Counted from the stretch's first letter, positions 10,851-25,295 are shown. The stretch is 64,000 bases of DNA from Glandiceps talaboti (GCF_964340395.1 NC_135564.1:2197501-2261500); one strand, 5' to 3'. Notes: generated by a model from the sequence alone, not told the origin. Translations and numbers: made by a program.

Positions 10851-13800
10851 CCACCCCCACTACTCAACTGAGAGAACTAAGCCTGTAAACTGCAATTTGT
10901 ATGCAGCGAGCATTGTCAACTGCGTTATCGTGGCTAATATGAACACACTATTAGACAGCATGAAGACTAATTTACATGTGAAAAGCACTTGTCACTTTTT
11001 TTGTATTCTGGAAGGGAAGTCCCTGGCACAGAGTACTGACTGTATGAAGAATAATAAGCAGGTCTGCAGAATACCAATTGGTACGGAAACTGATATGGAA
11101 TTAGATTTGAGAAATCAAAACTGTGAATTGACTAGATGTATTAAAAACAGATAGGTAGTGTGAAACATGTCGATATAAATAAGTGGATTTCAACATGACT
11201 TCATCAATTGATGGTACTGTAAAACTAGTGTCGTCAAATCATTATCACTATCAAGTTTACTAGTAATTTCAACATACTAATTACTTTTTTTTCTGCGAGA
11301 TTCAATGTTCACGGACTCTTAAGTACTTTTTTGTTGTTGAATATTTATTTAGTGACTTGCTACTTTGAAGATTATCAAATATTATTTTGTCAAATTCTAA
11401 TTTCTTTACTTTTCATTCGTTAACAGCTGATATTTCTATCTTTTCAAAGTAAAAGCTTAGAATACATACATTTCACAATTTCAATCAAATTACCAATTTT
11501 TGTTCAAATGTGGAATTCTTTCTCAGGTAATGTCAATCTTGTGAAAGTATACTTGATTTTTAAAACGAAAATTACCCAATAAATGTAAGTCATATTCAAG
11601 TCCAAATTTGTCAATATTCAGTTGTGCCAACGGTTGCAACTGAACTTGAAAACTCTGAAATGATGTTGTGCGTAAAATGCATTTTCCTCGAAGTTCCTTG
11701 AAAACAACAACTATTTGTCTATGAAAAGGATCACTGCAAAATTGGACATTGTTTACAATTTATACATTGGACACATCGTTTACAGTTACATTGATTATCA
11801 TTCATCGCTGCGACTGATCACTCTAACCACCGACTTGATGTGTCATTATGTCACCAACAAGCTACAATATCTCCCACTGAATACATACATTGTTTAGGTA
11901 CAGATCCCACAAAAATCACAATTCTGAATTCTGAAACACTGCTAGAACAATGTTTACACTTGTTTACTTCTTCAGAATTCTTTCCAAAACATATTTCAAC
12001 AATACAACAGAATTGCTGCCACGCTTTAGCAAATACTTTTGGAATAGAATCTGTCGATTTTTATCAAAAATCGCTCAATCAATCATTTATATCCACCTAA
12101 AAGGTTCTTGCTATATCCATAAACAACCACAAATCCTTTGTCAAATCATTTCAAAATTAAATTAAATTGAAGGCTTTGCTTCTCGCTCATTTTGGTTTGG
12201 TCCCTTGACGCTTATAAATAGAACGAAAATTCCAAATCCCTATTTCTTGGATTCGCCACCCCTTCCACTATATAGTAATTTGCATACTATTACTAGTCTC
12301 AAATCCACTATCTTTTTTGTAATTGTCAATTCTGACCGGTGAGAGATTGGTAGATTTTCTATTAATCAATTCTCATCTGACACAAACTTGTTGAATAATG
12401 TGTTGCCTCTATGCACGATCTTTTCCTGTGCCATATGCTCACACATTTCTGTTGAAAATCATTCCTTCCTTAATCAAAGCATAATTTGCAGCTGTTTCCA
12501 GCATATATATCTAATCCATAATCAATGTCAATTCTATACAAACCCTGGGTCCAACCATATAACACACACCCTCCCCTTCCCCCTCCCTTAAATTCAGCAC
12601 ATGAAAATCACTTGTTAGTATTCTCATACAGACCTAGTGTGGTAACACATCTTTCCACTAAATCACAATCTTTTGTCACAAAATTCATCAATTTTTTTCC
12701 ACACTATTTGAGCTCTCTGCAGATTACTCAAATAGAGAACACTGGAATGACGTATTATTCATGTACCTTTGATGAAATTCTTTGGTTGTACCAAGGTGAA
12801 CATCCCTATTTTGTGAAAATGGAATGCTCCAGAGTATAACTCTGAATAGGGTGTTTAAACTACAAGGACTGTCTGTTAGTTAGTTTCTGACAAGGTTCAT
12901 ATTCATATTCACCACGGCATTCATTCCACAAGGGAATGCACTAACACCTGTCCGTAATTCTCTATGGCAGCTTCATAACAAATGAGAGAAATAGAGGCCA
13001 ATTATACACTATACCCATTCAAAACTTCCTCATTATTTTGCCATTTTTTTCCTGACAGCTAACTATTAATTTCTATCACTTCCATTGATGTATGACAGAT
13101 AGAAACATGTTATTGAAATCACAGCATATTCAACATAACAACTTTCCCCGTGATCACTATCAATGTGGAAAACAAACAAACATTATTAATAGCCAAATTG
13201 TATCCATTAACAAGCGTTCTACTTTATACATAATTCAATTTATTTGATTGAGTCAAATTATGCAAACCGTCAAAAAAAATTCGAGTGTGAATGATTTCTA
13301 ATTAATGACGGCATACTAGGAATGTCCCTCATCACAATTTTATTTCATAATATGTATTTCTTGTTAATATCGGTGTCTTTGTGACTAATATTTTGTAAAC
13401 ATATACACATAGACATTATCAAACTGATGGCTTTGTTCACCATTTCAATTCATGTGTTCAGTACAATACAATACAATACAAAACACAACTCAGTTTAATT
13501 AATTTATGGAATAAAAAAACGAATCACAAACCATCTAATGCCTGAACTTTCAACATCTTCAAAACACACACTCATGAAAAGCAAGCCCCCTCTCTACAAA
13601 ACAAAGTGTTTATTGCAATAAACCACACAGGATATTTTTTAGCATGGACACAATATGTTTACAGAGGAGCAGGGTGCGATAATTATTCCTTGTGGACCAA
13701 GCCTATTTCTGCATCTGTTGTATGCAACTACCCCAGGCTCTTTACTAATGAAATCTATGCTGCTCCATTAAAGTCGACGATTTGAGTTGCAATGGTGCAC

Positions 13801-13961
13801 ACTATATGGCCCTTTTGTGTCTGCCCAACAATACTTAACAAAACCTTCATAGGGAGCACCATACAATCTGTACTTGAAACCATATTGAGATCCCTTTGTT
13901 CTTCCTCTTACAGACGCCTTTTATTCAAAACTCATTCTGACTGAGCAACACTAATTACACT

Positions 13962-13977
13962 TGCATATTAATATGCA
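13962..13977. promoter_or_regulatory. 16-bp perfect palindrome, POU/homeodomain-like
   Basis: TGCATATTAATATGCA is an exact palindrome made of two inverted TGCATAT half sites. It resembles sites bound by POU dimers. A TAATTA homeodomain core lies 11 bases upstream (13952), and the surrounding 13660-14030 is higher in complexity than most of the intron. Confidence 0.35.
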
Positions 13978-14826
13978 CTCATATTGCAAAACATGCGGTT
14001 TACAGTAGCCATCTTGGTTTAAATTTAATGAAAAATTCATTTCAAAATTCATGGAATTTTTTTAACCTCCTTTAAGTTTTGTCACCTAAAGGAAAATAAA
14101 ACTTTCTAATCTTCTTTCTTCTCGTTTCAAAATAATGGATAATTCACATTCAAAATTATAATTATCATTCAAATAAAGATCTAGACATTAAATTTGAGAC
14201 ACACAATTGAGACAGTATGCATTTACACACAATTATAATTGATACTTTTTTGTTGTTGAAATTTTCAACAAAGGAACATTTTTTATTGTGACATATTTTC
14301 CCTCACCAGAGCAGAATTAATTCATTTCCCATTAAAACACCATTTGCAAATTTGTAATTATTTTGTGTTGGTCATGCCAAGCCCCATAAAACTACTGACT
14401 ATAAATAATGTTCCCATTATGCCTTCCCACCAATCCTATAAACATGCAGTTGCAGTATTAAAATGAAACATTAAATTCACGATGAATTGCCGATTTAATT
14501 CAATGAACAAATTCAATAACAGCACCCTTTAATCTGTATATTACAATAACTGAATTGTATTTTTCAAAAAAAATATCAGACACAAAATACTTTCAAAAAT
14601 TTTGCACCTAAAAACTTCCTTTGACAAAAAAATATTTTGAAAAATATAAAAGCCTTTCAATTCAAAAACTTCCTATATTAAAATTTGTAGATAACAGAGA
14701 GTAAATAAAGCACTGAAGTAGTTGGGACGAATTATGTGTTTTGTGATACACCAATGGCTAATCAAATGGAAATGCTATACTATATAATACATAAGTATTA
14801 TCAACAATGCCAATGAGACATGACAA

Positions 14827-15137
14827 CAGGTGCAATGGTCCCCATGAGTAAAAAAACAATCTATTAATAAATATTCTCATGTTCTTAGTACTGTGAGTCA
14901 AATTAAAACGAGGGTAAAAAAATGAAATGGCAACCGGGGAAACTAGAGAATATAATGTTGTGTAGTAAAACTGCACTAGTTTTGATTCCTGTGATAGAAT
15001 GCAGCTGGGATGGATACACACACAGATGCTATGGAGAACTTTGGGAACAGGTGCAGGGAGCTGGCTTAAAACGGCTGTGGAGCTGGGGCATCTGCTCGGG
15101 ATTGGCTGCATATGTTTCTTCACAAAAACGCCACCTG
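14827..15137. promoter_or_regulatory. E-box cluster, candidate intronic enhancer
   Basis: Within 311 bp there are CAGGTG (14827), CAGCTG (15002), CAGGTG (15048), CATCTG (15089), CATATG (15109) and CACCTG (15132). CAGGTG/CACCTG is the preferred E-protein site. The block 14985-15140 is also clearly richer in GC than the intron around it. An enhancer through which the gene product controls its own gene is a plausible reading, inferred only. Confidence 0.35.
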
Positions 15138-15374
15138 ACCTAATAAGGTTACTAGGGCAAACTGTTAGGTTACAGCAGAGCTGACTGCACAGTTAGACAA
15201 ATAGAGAACATGGCTGACAACTCTGATGGCTGCTGTGACTGCTGAGATACCCCAGACAACTTGTGTTCCTAAGTAAACATTGGATATCACTCTGAAGACA
15301 CCCTGTCATCTGTTTTTCATAGAGTGTTGCTAATAACCCTACATAACATCATAGTTCAAAGCTTTCATTAATTA

Positions 15375-15405
15375 TCTTTTTTTTTTCTTTTTTCTTTTTT
15401 TTTTT
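15375..15405. repeat. T-rich tract
   Basis: About 30 bases of T broken by single C residues; on the sense strand it is A-rich. It could be the tail of a decayed retroelement, but I see no flanking duplication. Confidence 0.8.
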
Positions 15406-16296
15406 CACTTTTCATGAATGTTGTATCATTAGTTATGATACATTTTGATCATGCATTTCTGCCTGCAATAAAGTACAAATGCAGACATGCCACAGAAAAC
15501 AAGAAAGTTTTCCAATTTTAGATCACTATGGCTCCCTGGAAACGTCTTCAATATTTCTCATTTGTTGCCATTCACTGACAGTCAGCCATTTTGGAATGAA
15601 TGTTAACCCATAAATTTCAAAACAAACATGCAAGTATGTCTTTACATATCGAAATAAAAAATTAGAAATCACACTGCAGACAGATATTGCTTACTGGAAG
15701 TATTACATTTTTACAGAGCATGATTTAATTTTCCATAATCTCCATTTCTGCAATGTCATGATTCAGCTGACTGGTCCTGGAGTTAGGTACATCTAGATTG
15801 GTAGCATACCAGACCTTACATACATAACAACAAAGGGATGGGATATGCTTCCTTATTAAGGATTACCTTGTCTAAAACTATTTAGTGGAACCACTATCGG
15901 AACTAAGAACTTAGCACAACACTTTTTCATCCCAAACAAAAACAATTTAAAAACAATACCCTTGTTTAGAAAGAGTGCCAAAAGTAGCCATTCTTCTTGA
16001 CGATATTCTGTTAATGAAAAATTTGCACGTTGTACTCGGAGAGATGTCACCAGAAAAATGCAAAATATTTCTTGAGTAACTAACACTGTCTTTTTGAACT
16101 ATCTTCCTTTTGTCCAAGAAATTCCATCTTCAGTCCTAAATTGTGTTGATTTCATTCTAATACTTCAGCTAAACCAAATCTTTAATTCAAGTCATGACTG
16201 TTTTTTCAAAACATGCTGTCAATATTATGATTTTGATTTTCATTGTCATTACGTTGTTTGACAAAAACTGTTGGGAATGGAGACAACCACGACCAA

Positions 16297-16790
16297 TTCA
16301 GATCTAGACTTTTTTCCTCTCTACCCTAAATCCAAGCCTTGAGAACAATCATCATTTTATCAACTTTATCCATATTTCATACAACACATTACAGCACATT
16401 AAATTCAGATCTTAACTTTTTTCCTCCCTACCCTAAATCCAAGAGAACAATAATATAATATAATAATAATATTTAACAATAATTACTTTATTCGTCATTC
16501 GTCATGAAATTTCCTTTGCATTGCCAGGAATACATGTTACAACATACAGATAAATACAGTTAAATACATTGATTAATGATTTGAATTGAACTTGGCACGA
16601 AACTAAACTTAAACCTGCTTCTACATGCATGTGGTAGTCTAAGACGATGACCACTTGGGAGATATTCATATTCTGTATGTAGTGGAGGAGTTGAATCTTT
16701 GATATTTTTTTTTGTGGCAGTCTTAAACAATCATCATTTTATCAACTTTATCCATATTTCATACAACATATTACATTAAATCAAATTCAG
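16297..16790. repeat. tandem duplication of about 107 bp, second copy interrupted
   Basis: Copy 1 spans about 16297-16403. Copy 2 starts at about 16404 (CAGATCTTAACTTTTTTCC, compare CAGATCTAGACTTTTTTCC in copy 1) and breaks off after AAATCCAAGAGAACAAT. It resumes at 16726 with AACAATCATCATTTTATC and runs to about 16790. The interruption is the inserted element described separately. Confidence 0.8.
16452..16725 (-). mobile_element. short non-autonomous insertion (SINE-like), 274 bp
   Basis: This segment splits copy 2 of a tandem repeat and is flanked on both sides by AACAAT (16446-16451 and 16726-16731), as expected for a target-site duplication. The left end is an AT repeat (TAATATAATATAATAATAAT) followed by TTTATTCGTC, like the simple-repeat 3' tail of a SINE or non-LTR element read in reverse, so its sense strand would be minus. 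No coding capacity and no convincing tRNA A and B boxes are visible. The family is unknown to me. Confidence 0.6.
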
Positions 16791-18586
16791 ATATTGTCAT
16801 ATTTTCTTTCATATTTTTTTTGGAGTAGTTTTGATCACAATTACTGTACATGACAACATAACAACACTCATATTTTTCATTTTTATGTTGCCTAATTTTT
16901 TTCTTTATCCCCTTTTTGAAAAAAACACTTTCAGATAATTTTGATCCTAATTTATGTGGCATCATACTTGAGCAACAAAAGACAAACTATTTTATATGTA
17001 TGATGCAAAACCTGGCCAAAAAAATATTCACAAAATCTATCAGATAAAACTGTTCATATTTACTTAAGTTTAGATATTGTATATTATTTCATTCTAACAA
17101 AGCTTAATTAGTATGTATAGGCACAAATACAACATGTCTACTGTTTATAAACTTGACAAATGTTCTGTCAATTCATTATTTTCTACAATATTTTTCTTCT
17201 TTTGTCAACCGGATGGTTTTTGCTCTGTATGGAGAGTGACTCTGAACTAATGTTGATCCATGCATAGAATTTTACCTCACCAACATATGGTAACACACAA
17301 ATGTTTCTTTAATTACAATTTCCACATTCGTCTCTCTTCGATCAAGAGACAAATCTATCACGATTATTTCAAAATCCCCGGAAAAATATCCGCTCCTTTT
17401 TCTTCTTTAATTTTTAAGATATTTTATTATTTTATATTAAAATGTTAACACCAGTGTACCCAGGAATGGTGGCTACAGGAAAATGGCCGACTGTTATGAT
17501 AGCTGGTTTCTGTGACCTTTGCCCTCCATCATCATAATTTGCCAACAGCAAACAAGAAAGATTGTATATATGCCATACAGATCCTGAGACTGTCCCATGT
17601 TCCTATTTTGTAGTCTTCTTTATTTAACAGTCAAAAAGCTTACTTTTGAGGGGTCGTTTTTCTTTCTCCTTTTTTCCAGTAGTATTTCTATACTTTTGAA
17701 AATGAATATACTTTCTGACAAGGTCATTTGGATTCAATGTAATATTTATCACTGAATTCAAACTTCATTTAAGGCTTGTCAAGATACCGATTTGACATGT
17801 ATTGAATACACATGCACACATGAAGGTACACCACTGGGTAAAATATAACAGAGTTGAATTATCACATCAATCTATCAACTATCCATTGAAGTAAATATAT
17901 CACTTTTCTACTGCATTATACTTAAGGGAGGGGGATAAGAAAAGTGGCTACAGCGGTAGATTTAAATCTCAATAGTGAAGTTAATTTTGTTTCTGTCACG
18001 AAATAAAAAGATGTCACCACATCATTATCAACAAAATTTATTTTATTCACATTTCTATTCTACATTTAAATTATATTCATATGTTGAAATAAATTTGCAC
18101 AGTTATTAAATATCATACAATGTTGTAAGATATTATAATCATCTTATCAATAAATAATGCAATATTGAATTAAAATTTGTTGCTGTTTTGTTCTCACATT
18201 CTGATGTAGAAGACACACTTCCTGTGAAATTGCTATTTCATGATGCTAAATTTTAGTACGTAACGTAATCACACAGGTGCCAGCAGATGTGATTCGAAGT
18301 ATAAATATCAGTTCTATTTTCTCATTTTTATCATTTCCTGGCATGGTAATGTTGTATATTTATGTACACATGATAATGAGTTGGATTACACCTTCAACAA
18401 CTCAAAATACCTGCAAGAATTTATACCCATTGACGCACCCATTGCACTCAACATGTGACATTGCAAACACAAAAAAGATTTCACCAAGTAAACGTTACTT
18501 GTCAGTTTTAATGTTAAAACCAGGTCAGGAAATATTCACTAAAAATAGACGCAAAGCTGACATGAACAAGCAGCTGCATCTGCAGT

Positions 18587-18834
18587 CATGTAGTAAATTA
18601 TAAGTTATGTTGGTTATCTGTATGTTTAACATAATGCCATATAGCCATGTAGTAAATTCAAAGCTTTCAGATGACTATGTTTAACATACTATGAGTACAG
18701 CCATGTAGTAAATTCTAAGCTATGTCAGTTATCTATATGTTTAACATACTATGAGTACAGCCATGTAGTAAATTCTAAGCTATGTCAGTCATCTATATGT
18801 TTAACATACTATGAGTACAGCCATGTAGTAAATT
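18587..18834. repeat. tandem array, 56-60 bp unit, 4 to 5 copies
   Basis: CATGTAGTAAATT recurs at 18587, 18646, 18702, 18762 and 18822. The last two full units are almost identical (one C/T difference in the CAGTTATC/CAGTCATC part), while the first is diverged, so the array grew recently at the right side. Confidence 0.92.
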
Positions 18835-20519
18835 CTATATGCCGCTATACTGTCACCTTTAACACACCACAAGTACCATTAGGGAGTTCACCAACACTGT
18901 GTCTGCTATAAAACCCCACTTCAATCTGTCATTGGATTCCACAAACCTTCCAATATCTCGTCTTCTGTTTTTGTTTATATTCCACTTGTTTTCCTTATCT
19001 TTACATCAAAATGAAGTTGCCCATACAACAAATGTAAAATACCGAATTAGCTAGAGTCAAACTCAAGTGTACCTTATTACATGAATTCAGAAATTCATGA
19101 AACAAGACAAAATACTCAAAAATATGTTTAATTTTAAAGCAATTATAATCAACAAAGTTTTGATGCTGGTGTGGTGAACAGGTAAATCATTTACAAAAAA
19201 TTATAATTTACAAAAAATTTCAAAAATAAATTCAGAAATTTCTGGAAAACGATAAAAATATGCAAAATTTCACCAAGGAACTTTGATATTGATGGCGATG
19301 AACTGGTAGCTCAATACTGTTCACAAACATCAATTTAAAGACAGAAGAAACACGATAAAATCTGTAAATTTTCATGAAACAACATAAGTATTGATGTTAC
19401 TGAACAGGTAGGTCATCGTTTCATCTCAATTTCATCTCCAAATCTGTAAAAAAAGATGTTGATAATACCATGCATAATACACAAAATGATTTCTAAATTA
19501 AATTCCGCATCTAAACATGACAGACTAAAACTAAAACTAGTCATCTGACTGTACCTGACACCATTTCACCGATCTTCACAAATACTGACAATTTATTCTG
19601 AATGTGACTGGTGACAACTCCCGTTTAACTAGCGACATTATTGAAAACACAAAATCAATATGACCACAAGAACATAATCAAGTACTGATATCAGCATGGC
19701 TGCCAACATGGATGGGACTATGATACTATGATACTATGCAGTTGAAAATACACCAACAAAAATTCACTTTTATAACGCATGGATACAAAACAAAATATAC
19801 TTCTAAGATTTAAAATTACAAATTTAACTAATATACACAACGTAGTGTAATAAACTGACAGCTTTTGACTGCAAACTATCAGTCTTGTCTACATCTAGTA
19901 CATGTACTACTATTTCAAAATCAAGTGACAACAATGCAAGAAATGCACTTCTGTTTCTTCAACACTACAATTAGATTAATGCTTTCATTTTTGTTGAAAT
20001 TTCATCATTATACATGCTTTATAATTGTATTCCCTCAAATGTAAGAGATGCACAAGTTTTAATATTTTAAAGTAAACCATATTTACTTGTAATTGGAACA
20101 GCACTTAAAGCTGAATATCAAAGGCCATGTACACATATACACAAGGTGCCATGGATTTCATAAATACTCAAAAACAAATGATCAAAGGCAACACACTTGA
20201 CAACTGTGTACTGTAGACTTTTTCAATTCTCAGCTCGGAGAATCCTCTTTATCAGAAGGAGCCGACCGCAACTTGCAGACAGTCAACGGAAATTGGAAAA
20301 ATATTTGAAGGTCTATTATTATCGGTTCTTCCATGATCTTCTGTAATGTACTATCGTCATATTTCCCTGTAGGCTAGGAAAATTGGCTGAAACAAGCCAG
20401 TGCTAATGGCGCTGTAGCATTCTGAAAGGCATACACAGGAAACTATCCCCAAGCCAAATTGTTGAGTGGATTGTGAAGAAAGCTGGAGCCATTTAACTCA
20501 GATTAACGTTCTCAGTTAA

Positions 20520-20527
20520 ATCAAAGG
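20520..20527 (+). promoter_or_regulatory. TCF/LEF-type site in a higher-complexity stretch
   Basis: ATCAAAGG, matching the TCF/LEF core, followed by GGGATTA (a bicoid-class homeodomain core GGATTA). The stretch 20220-20640 is richer in GC and in distinct motifs than its surroundings. A second core of the same type, CTTTGATC, is at 44387-44394 in the A-to-C intron. Such 8-mers also occur by chance. Confidence 0.2.
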
Positions 20528-23500
20528 GGATTAAGATCTAATGATACCAGAAGAGACAGAGCTTAATCTTCTGCATAAATCCTATCACCTATCCAAAACT
20601 ACCAGACCTCCATATTTGGGTGAAAATAACACAAGCTTATCTTTGCTTTCAATTTAAACTGTACCACTTGATTGGAGACTAGGATGTTACAGAACTCAGT
20701 GCATTAAGTGTTCAGCAAGCTCTTAACACAGAGCCGAACAGTAAGTGACACAATACATGGAGTTGTGTCTGTAATGTACTATTGCTTTACACAAAGAGCG
20801 AAGGTTGATATCTATCTTTCTAAATGGTTTTCTGTATTATTCACAAGCGTCCATACTTTCATTTGCAAGTATTATATACCTGACCATATGGTTTATGCTT
20901 AGTAACCAGCAATCAACATGAGCGTAACCATTGTTTCGGTTTTCTCGTCTCCCTTTCAATGTACTTAATGTACTCCTGTTCACATCTACACATCTCCCGA
21001 TTTCAATTCTATATTTCACCCACTTTCTTTTATTGTACCGCTTCACAATTTGCAGCAATAATTTTGTGACATACTCCAACCGTGTATGCCTACTTATGCA
21101 GCTTCATTCACCACAACTTGCCTTCTTCCTGTTCACCACAGCGATTCAGATGCCGTCATCCTTCAAACTGACACAATCAAAGGATTCAAAATCTACCTTA
21201 ATTTCCTTTAACATGGCATTTTCTCTCAAGATCCTTTTCTCTTGCGTATTAAAGACTCATAAAAAATCTAGAGAGAGTGAGGTCTTTTCTTTCTTTACTG
21301 CTTTAATTAATTTCAGTTTTGCTTTGGATTTTCTCATTCATAGTCCATACACATTTTCCCATGGGTCACGACCACTGATTTGAATATCAAACAGAAGTTC
21401 AGCCCAGCAACAATGCCCACCGATATAACAGCCACGTTCACTTCTTTTATTTAGTTCCTCTAATGTCGTGTGCAACAAACCATTTGACAAATAAAAGCTC
21501 TGCTCTTTCATCATATTAAATTTGACCACAGAAATGATACATTGTCTACAATAGTAGCTACTGAATAAATCAAAATTTTCAAATTCTGTCAAATACGATT
21601 AATCTGAAATTTGGACTTTTCATAAAACAACTACATATCTGGTTGCAAGAGGTCCTTAGAAGTCAAAGTTGACATACAAACACTGGTCGTATGTACTTCT
21701 AATGTCACCCTTTAAATATTACTTCATAATATGAAGGTTGAACAACATTATGTACAATCCAGCTCCCAGTAGATTCAATAACATTGTGCATTTATTAATA
21801 CTCACACTCTGAACGAAAAGACAAAGCCTTCATACACAGAACAAAATATTCCTAGACTGCCATAATAAAATATAAATGAAATGTTTTGGCAGTACAAATG
21901 CAACAATTTTTTTTTGTCAAAAAATGTTTCAACATTTAATGAGAAACATAACTTTTTGATTAAAGTCATAAATCTTTCAGATAAAAAGCAAAACTCTGTC
22001 AAGAATTATATGTCCTGTTAATACAAAGTAGTCTGTTGTCCACAGTCAGTGACAAACTAATCTGTCATTTTGACTTTCACACACACCTGATGTGATATTC
22101 TGACGACCCTTCTAGTGTTGCCGTGATTTACTACACTTGAGTTTCTAGCTGTAAGTGACAAACCATTATAATACAAGACTTGCATATCCTTTAATAATAT
22201 TTTCACAGTTGTTCAATAGTGCATCAGTATCACTTCTGTCTCCTGCTGGGGGTATGTGTGTTTCCAGGAATCAAGTGATCCCTTTAGAGTAAGTTGTAAA
22301 CTAATTTGGGTATTCCTGGGATGGAAATTGGAATCGAAATTGTAAGTGGAACTTGATGTTATGTTTGGCCATCAAAGAAAAAATGATGGAAAAAAATGAT
22401 ACATTTCGCTATATATAGGAAAATCCTGGCAATGCGAGGCAAGATATGTCAACTCTACACATGTGAAGTCACAACAGTATAGTTCAATAATTATGGATAA
22501 CAGATCAGAATGGGATGCAAATCAACTATAACTATTTGCTATTTTGACTATTTTCCTAGGGTTATCACCATAAAAGAAAAATACTTATAAACAACAAAGC
22601 AACACAAACTGTGATCGACACCAAATATTTGACTAAGTATTAAAGACAGAATCTCCCGAGTTGATTGCACTTGAATCTTCATTTTGACATAGATTGATAA
22701 ACTATGAAATATCAATCAAACACATTACACAATTGCATTTAAAAGTTGTACGCCAACATAAAATTTGTGCTCAGATACCTCAGCAAGGCAAATGTTTTAT
22801 GATTTAAGGTTAACACCATGTTTTCTTATCCTGCCCAGAAGGTAGAGTAAAGAAGGAAAGGGCAGTGAAAAACAATTTACCCAAGATGTGGCTTGGGAGC
22901 TGGTTTAACAAGATAACTATATTGGAAGAGACAAATGACACACAACACCTGGGAAATGAAACTTAACCCTCTCTCACATTGAATTTGGATGGCATAGGGA
23001 GAGACACTCCATCAGGAATTGGTCAAATATTGCATATAATTTGTTAACGCATATACTCATGGCACAATCTCCTGTGTCCTATTAAAATGCCATCTTTAAT
23101 GATAATAATTCAAGGGGAATGCAACCTGGGAGTGTATTATAAGGAAATAGAAGCACACCTGCTATTTTGTTGTATGACATTGCCATAAACTAACAATGCC
23201 CTCAAATCAATAATAATAATGTCATCTTTCAATACTTCATCTTTTATCTGCAACTTTCTAATGTTCACATTTCTCGTTATTTCTATTTTCGGCTACCAAA
23301 TTGAAGACTGAGATGAAAGTCTGTTAAGTCAAAAAATGTTATCCATCATGAACACAAACTTCTTCTCGGCTACAAAATGATGTCAGAAATCTAGTTTTCC
23401 AAGATCTCACCACCACCACCTCCACCACAAACTTAAAGAGGTGTTTTTCATTTAGTATATTGAATATTACGCTAATGTTATACAAGCAAATATTATTTTT

Positions 23501-25218
23501 AACATTACAATTGTAACTTGTACAAAGGTGTCAGACAACAAAATTTGATGAAAATGGCAAGACAATATGACATGACAGACAGCTGTCAATTAAACCATTT
23601 CTCAAACTTGACTTAAGAAATCTTCACATTTCATGGACTCCCTTCTCTATTTGTATTTTGCTCTTTAAAACAAAATTATTGTATAACGGGCTGTCTCAAC
23701 AACTATATCATAATGCGTAAAACAAGTGGCAATTAAATAAATGTGTACTTAGCTCAGAGGGGCATAAACAGACAATGCGCCTAATTTTATGTGAGTTACT
23801 TGTTGAAATTTTAACACCTACATGGTTAGAAAATTCTCTGTAACAGGTTCATTTAGATAAGCACCATTTCTTAGTTCATCCAATTATGACCCAACTATTC
23901 AAAAGTACAAGCCCACACATTGTGCAATAATAACAAGACCTACGATATTTCTACTGTTCACATTGCCTGCTCTCAACTATCCACACCAGACAAGGGGATA
24001 TAATGAATGGCAATGTAACTCTAAATCTGGTGCTGTTTTTCCCCTGTAAAGTCATCATACTTTACCTGCTCATTTTTCAAGCAATCCTTGATTCAAGTTA
24101 ATAATCAAGTTACATACTGGTCATCAAATCACTTATACCAACATTTATATACACAAAAATTTATTTTGAAGATATAGAGAGATGGCGTTCATGTTAAAAA
24201 AAACTCAATGATGTGATACTGCAGTGTTTGCATTATAGCAAAATGCCTTGTGACTTGAATTCAGGACGAGATGATATGTTACACTATCTAAGTAGGAAAA
24301 GGGCAACATAATTTTAATGTAGTTAAGTGGTAATATTTTGCATATGTTCCTGTCGTTGTATCTTTTGATCGGTGTACAGGCTAGTTTACAGAAGAACTGT
24401 TGAAGCACATAAAACAATTACATTCAAGTTTATAATCTGCCTGCTCAAATTACACACATACTAATCACAATTACAGCTACTGTCCAATCAGCAAGCAGTC
24501 CCTTGATAATGGATATTGAGAATGATTAGAACATAATGCCCTCAGTTTTGTACCTATTACTTCTCTTGGGTGAGAATCTCCTTCGATTTATATCATCATA
24601 AATTATTTAGCCATCCTTGCATTTCTTTATCAATATTTTTATATTCCTTCCAACAAATACATCATAGGACACCCATCTGAATTTGTCGCGGACTGTCTTT
24701 GCAAGGATCTTGAAAATTTTTGTGTGCAGTTTTCCAAGTAAACCCCACATGGTGACGGAAAAGAAATCCATGTGGATTTTGGTATCGTAACTGACAGCAT
24801 ACTGTACACAAATCCCATTGCAAAGTTAGTCATCCAAGAAATCAAATTTAGGAAGAATTCCCTGAACACAGAAAGTAGCTTTTATCATGATCACCACGTA
24901 GAATAAAATAAACTGAACAACTGAACTAGAAGTACTTAATAATGCAAACTTTCAGAGTCCAGTGTAAAGCAATATTTCACTATGGACAATAATGCTTCAA
25001 ATTCATTACCATCAAACAACATCTTTAAATAAAAACATTTTTGTCTCACATCAAACTAACATAACTTTAGACTCTCAACTTATAATCAAAAGTAAATTAC
25101 TGCTCCAAAATATAGCATAGACTGTAATTTAATAATTCCAAGATCACAAAATATTCTTTAATAAAATCAATTTATGTTCATTTGTGTTTGACAACAACAA
25201 CAATAACATGATATATAA

Positions 25219-25293
<75 letters not shown>
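25219..25293. repeat. (GACA)n tetranucleotide microsatellite
   Basis: About 18 perfect ACAG units. Reading frames through it give SVCL repeats and are not genes. Confidence 0.97.

Positions 25294-25295
<2 letters not shown>

Noticed and set aside
12211-12221. TATAAATAG on the plus strand
   Set aside because: No coding sequence or first-exon features follow; in AT-rich DNA such a match is common.
20931-21383. Longest open frame in the window, 150 codons on the plus strand
   Set aside because: It is Phe/Leu/Ser/Thr-rich as expected from AT-rich random sequence, has no recognised domain, no splice context, and lies antisense in an intron.
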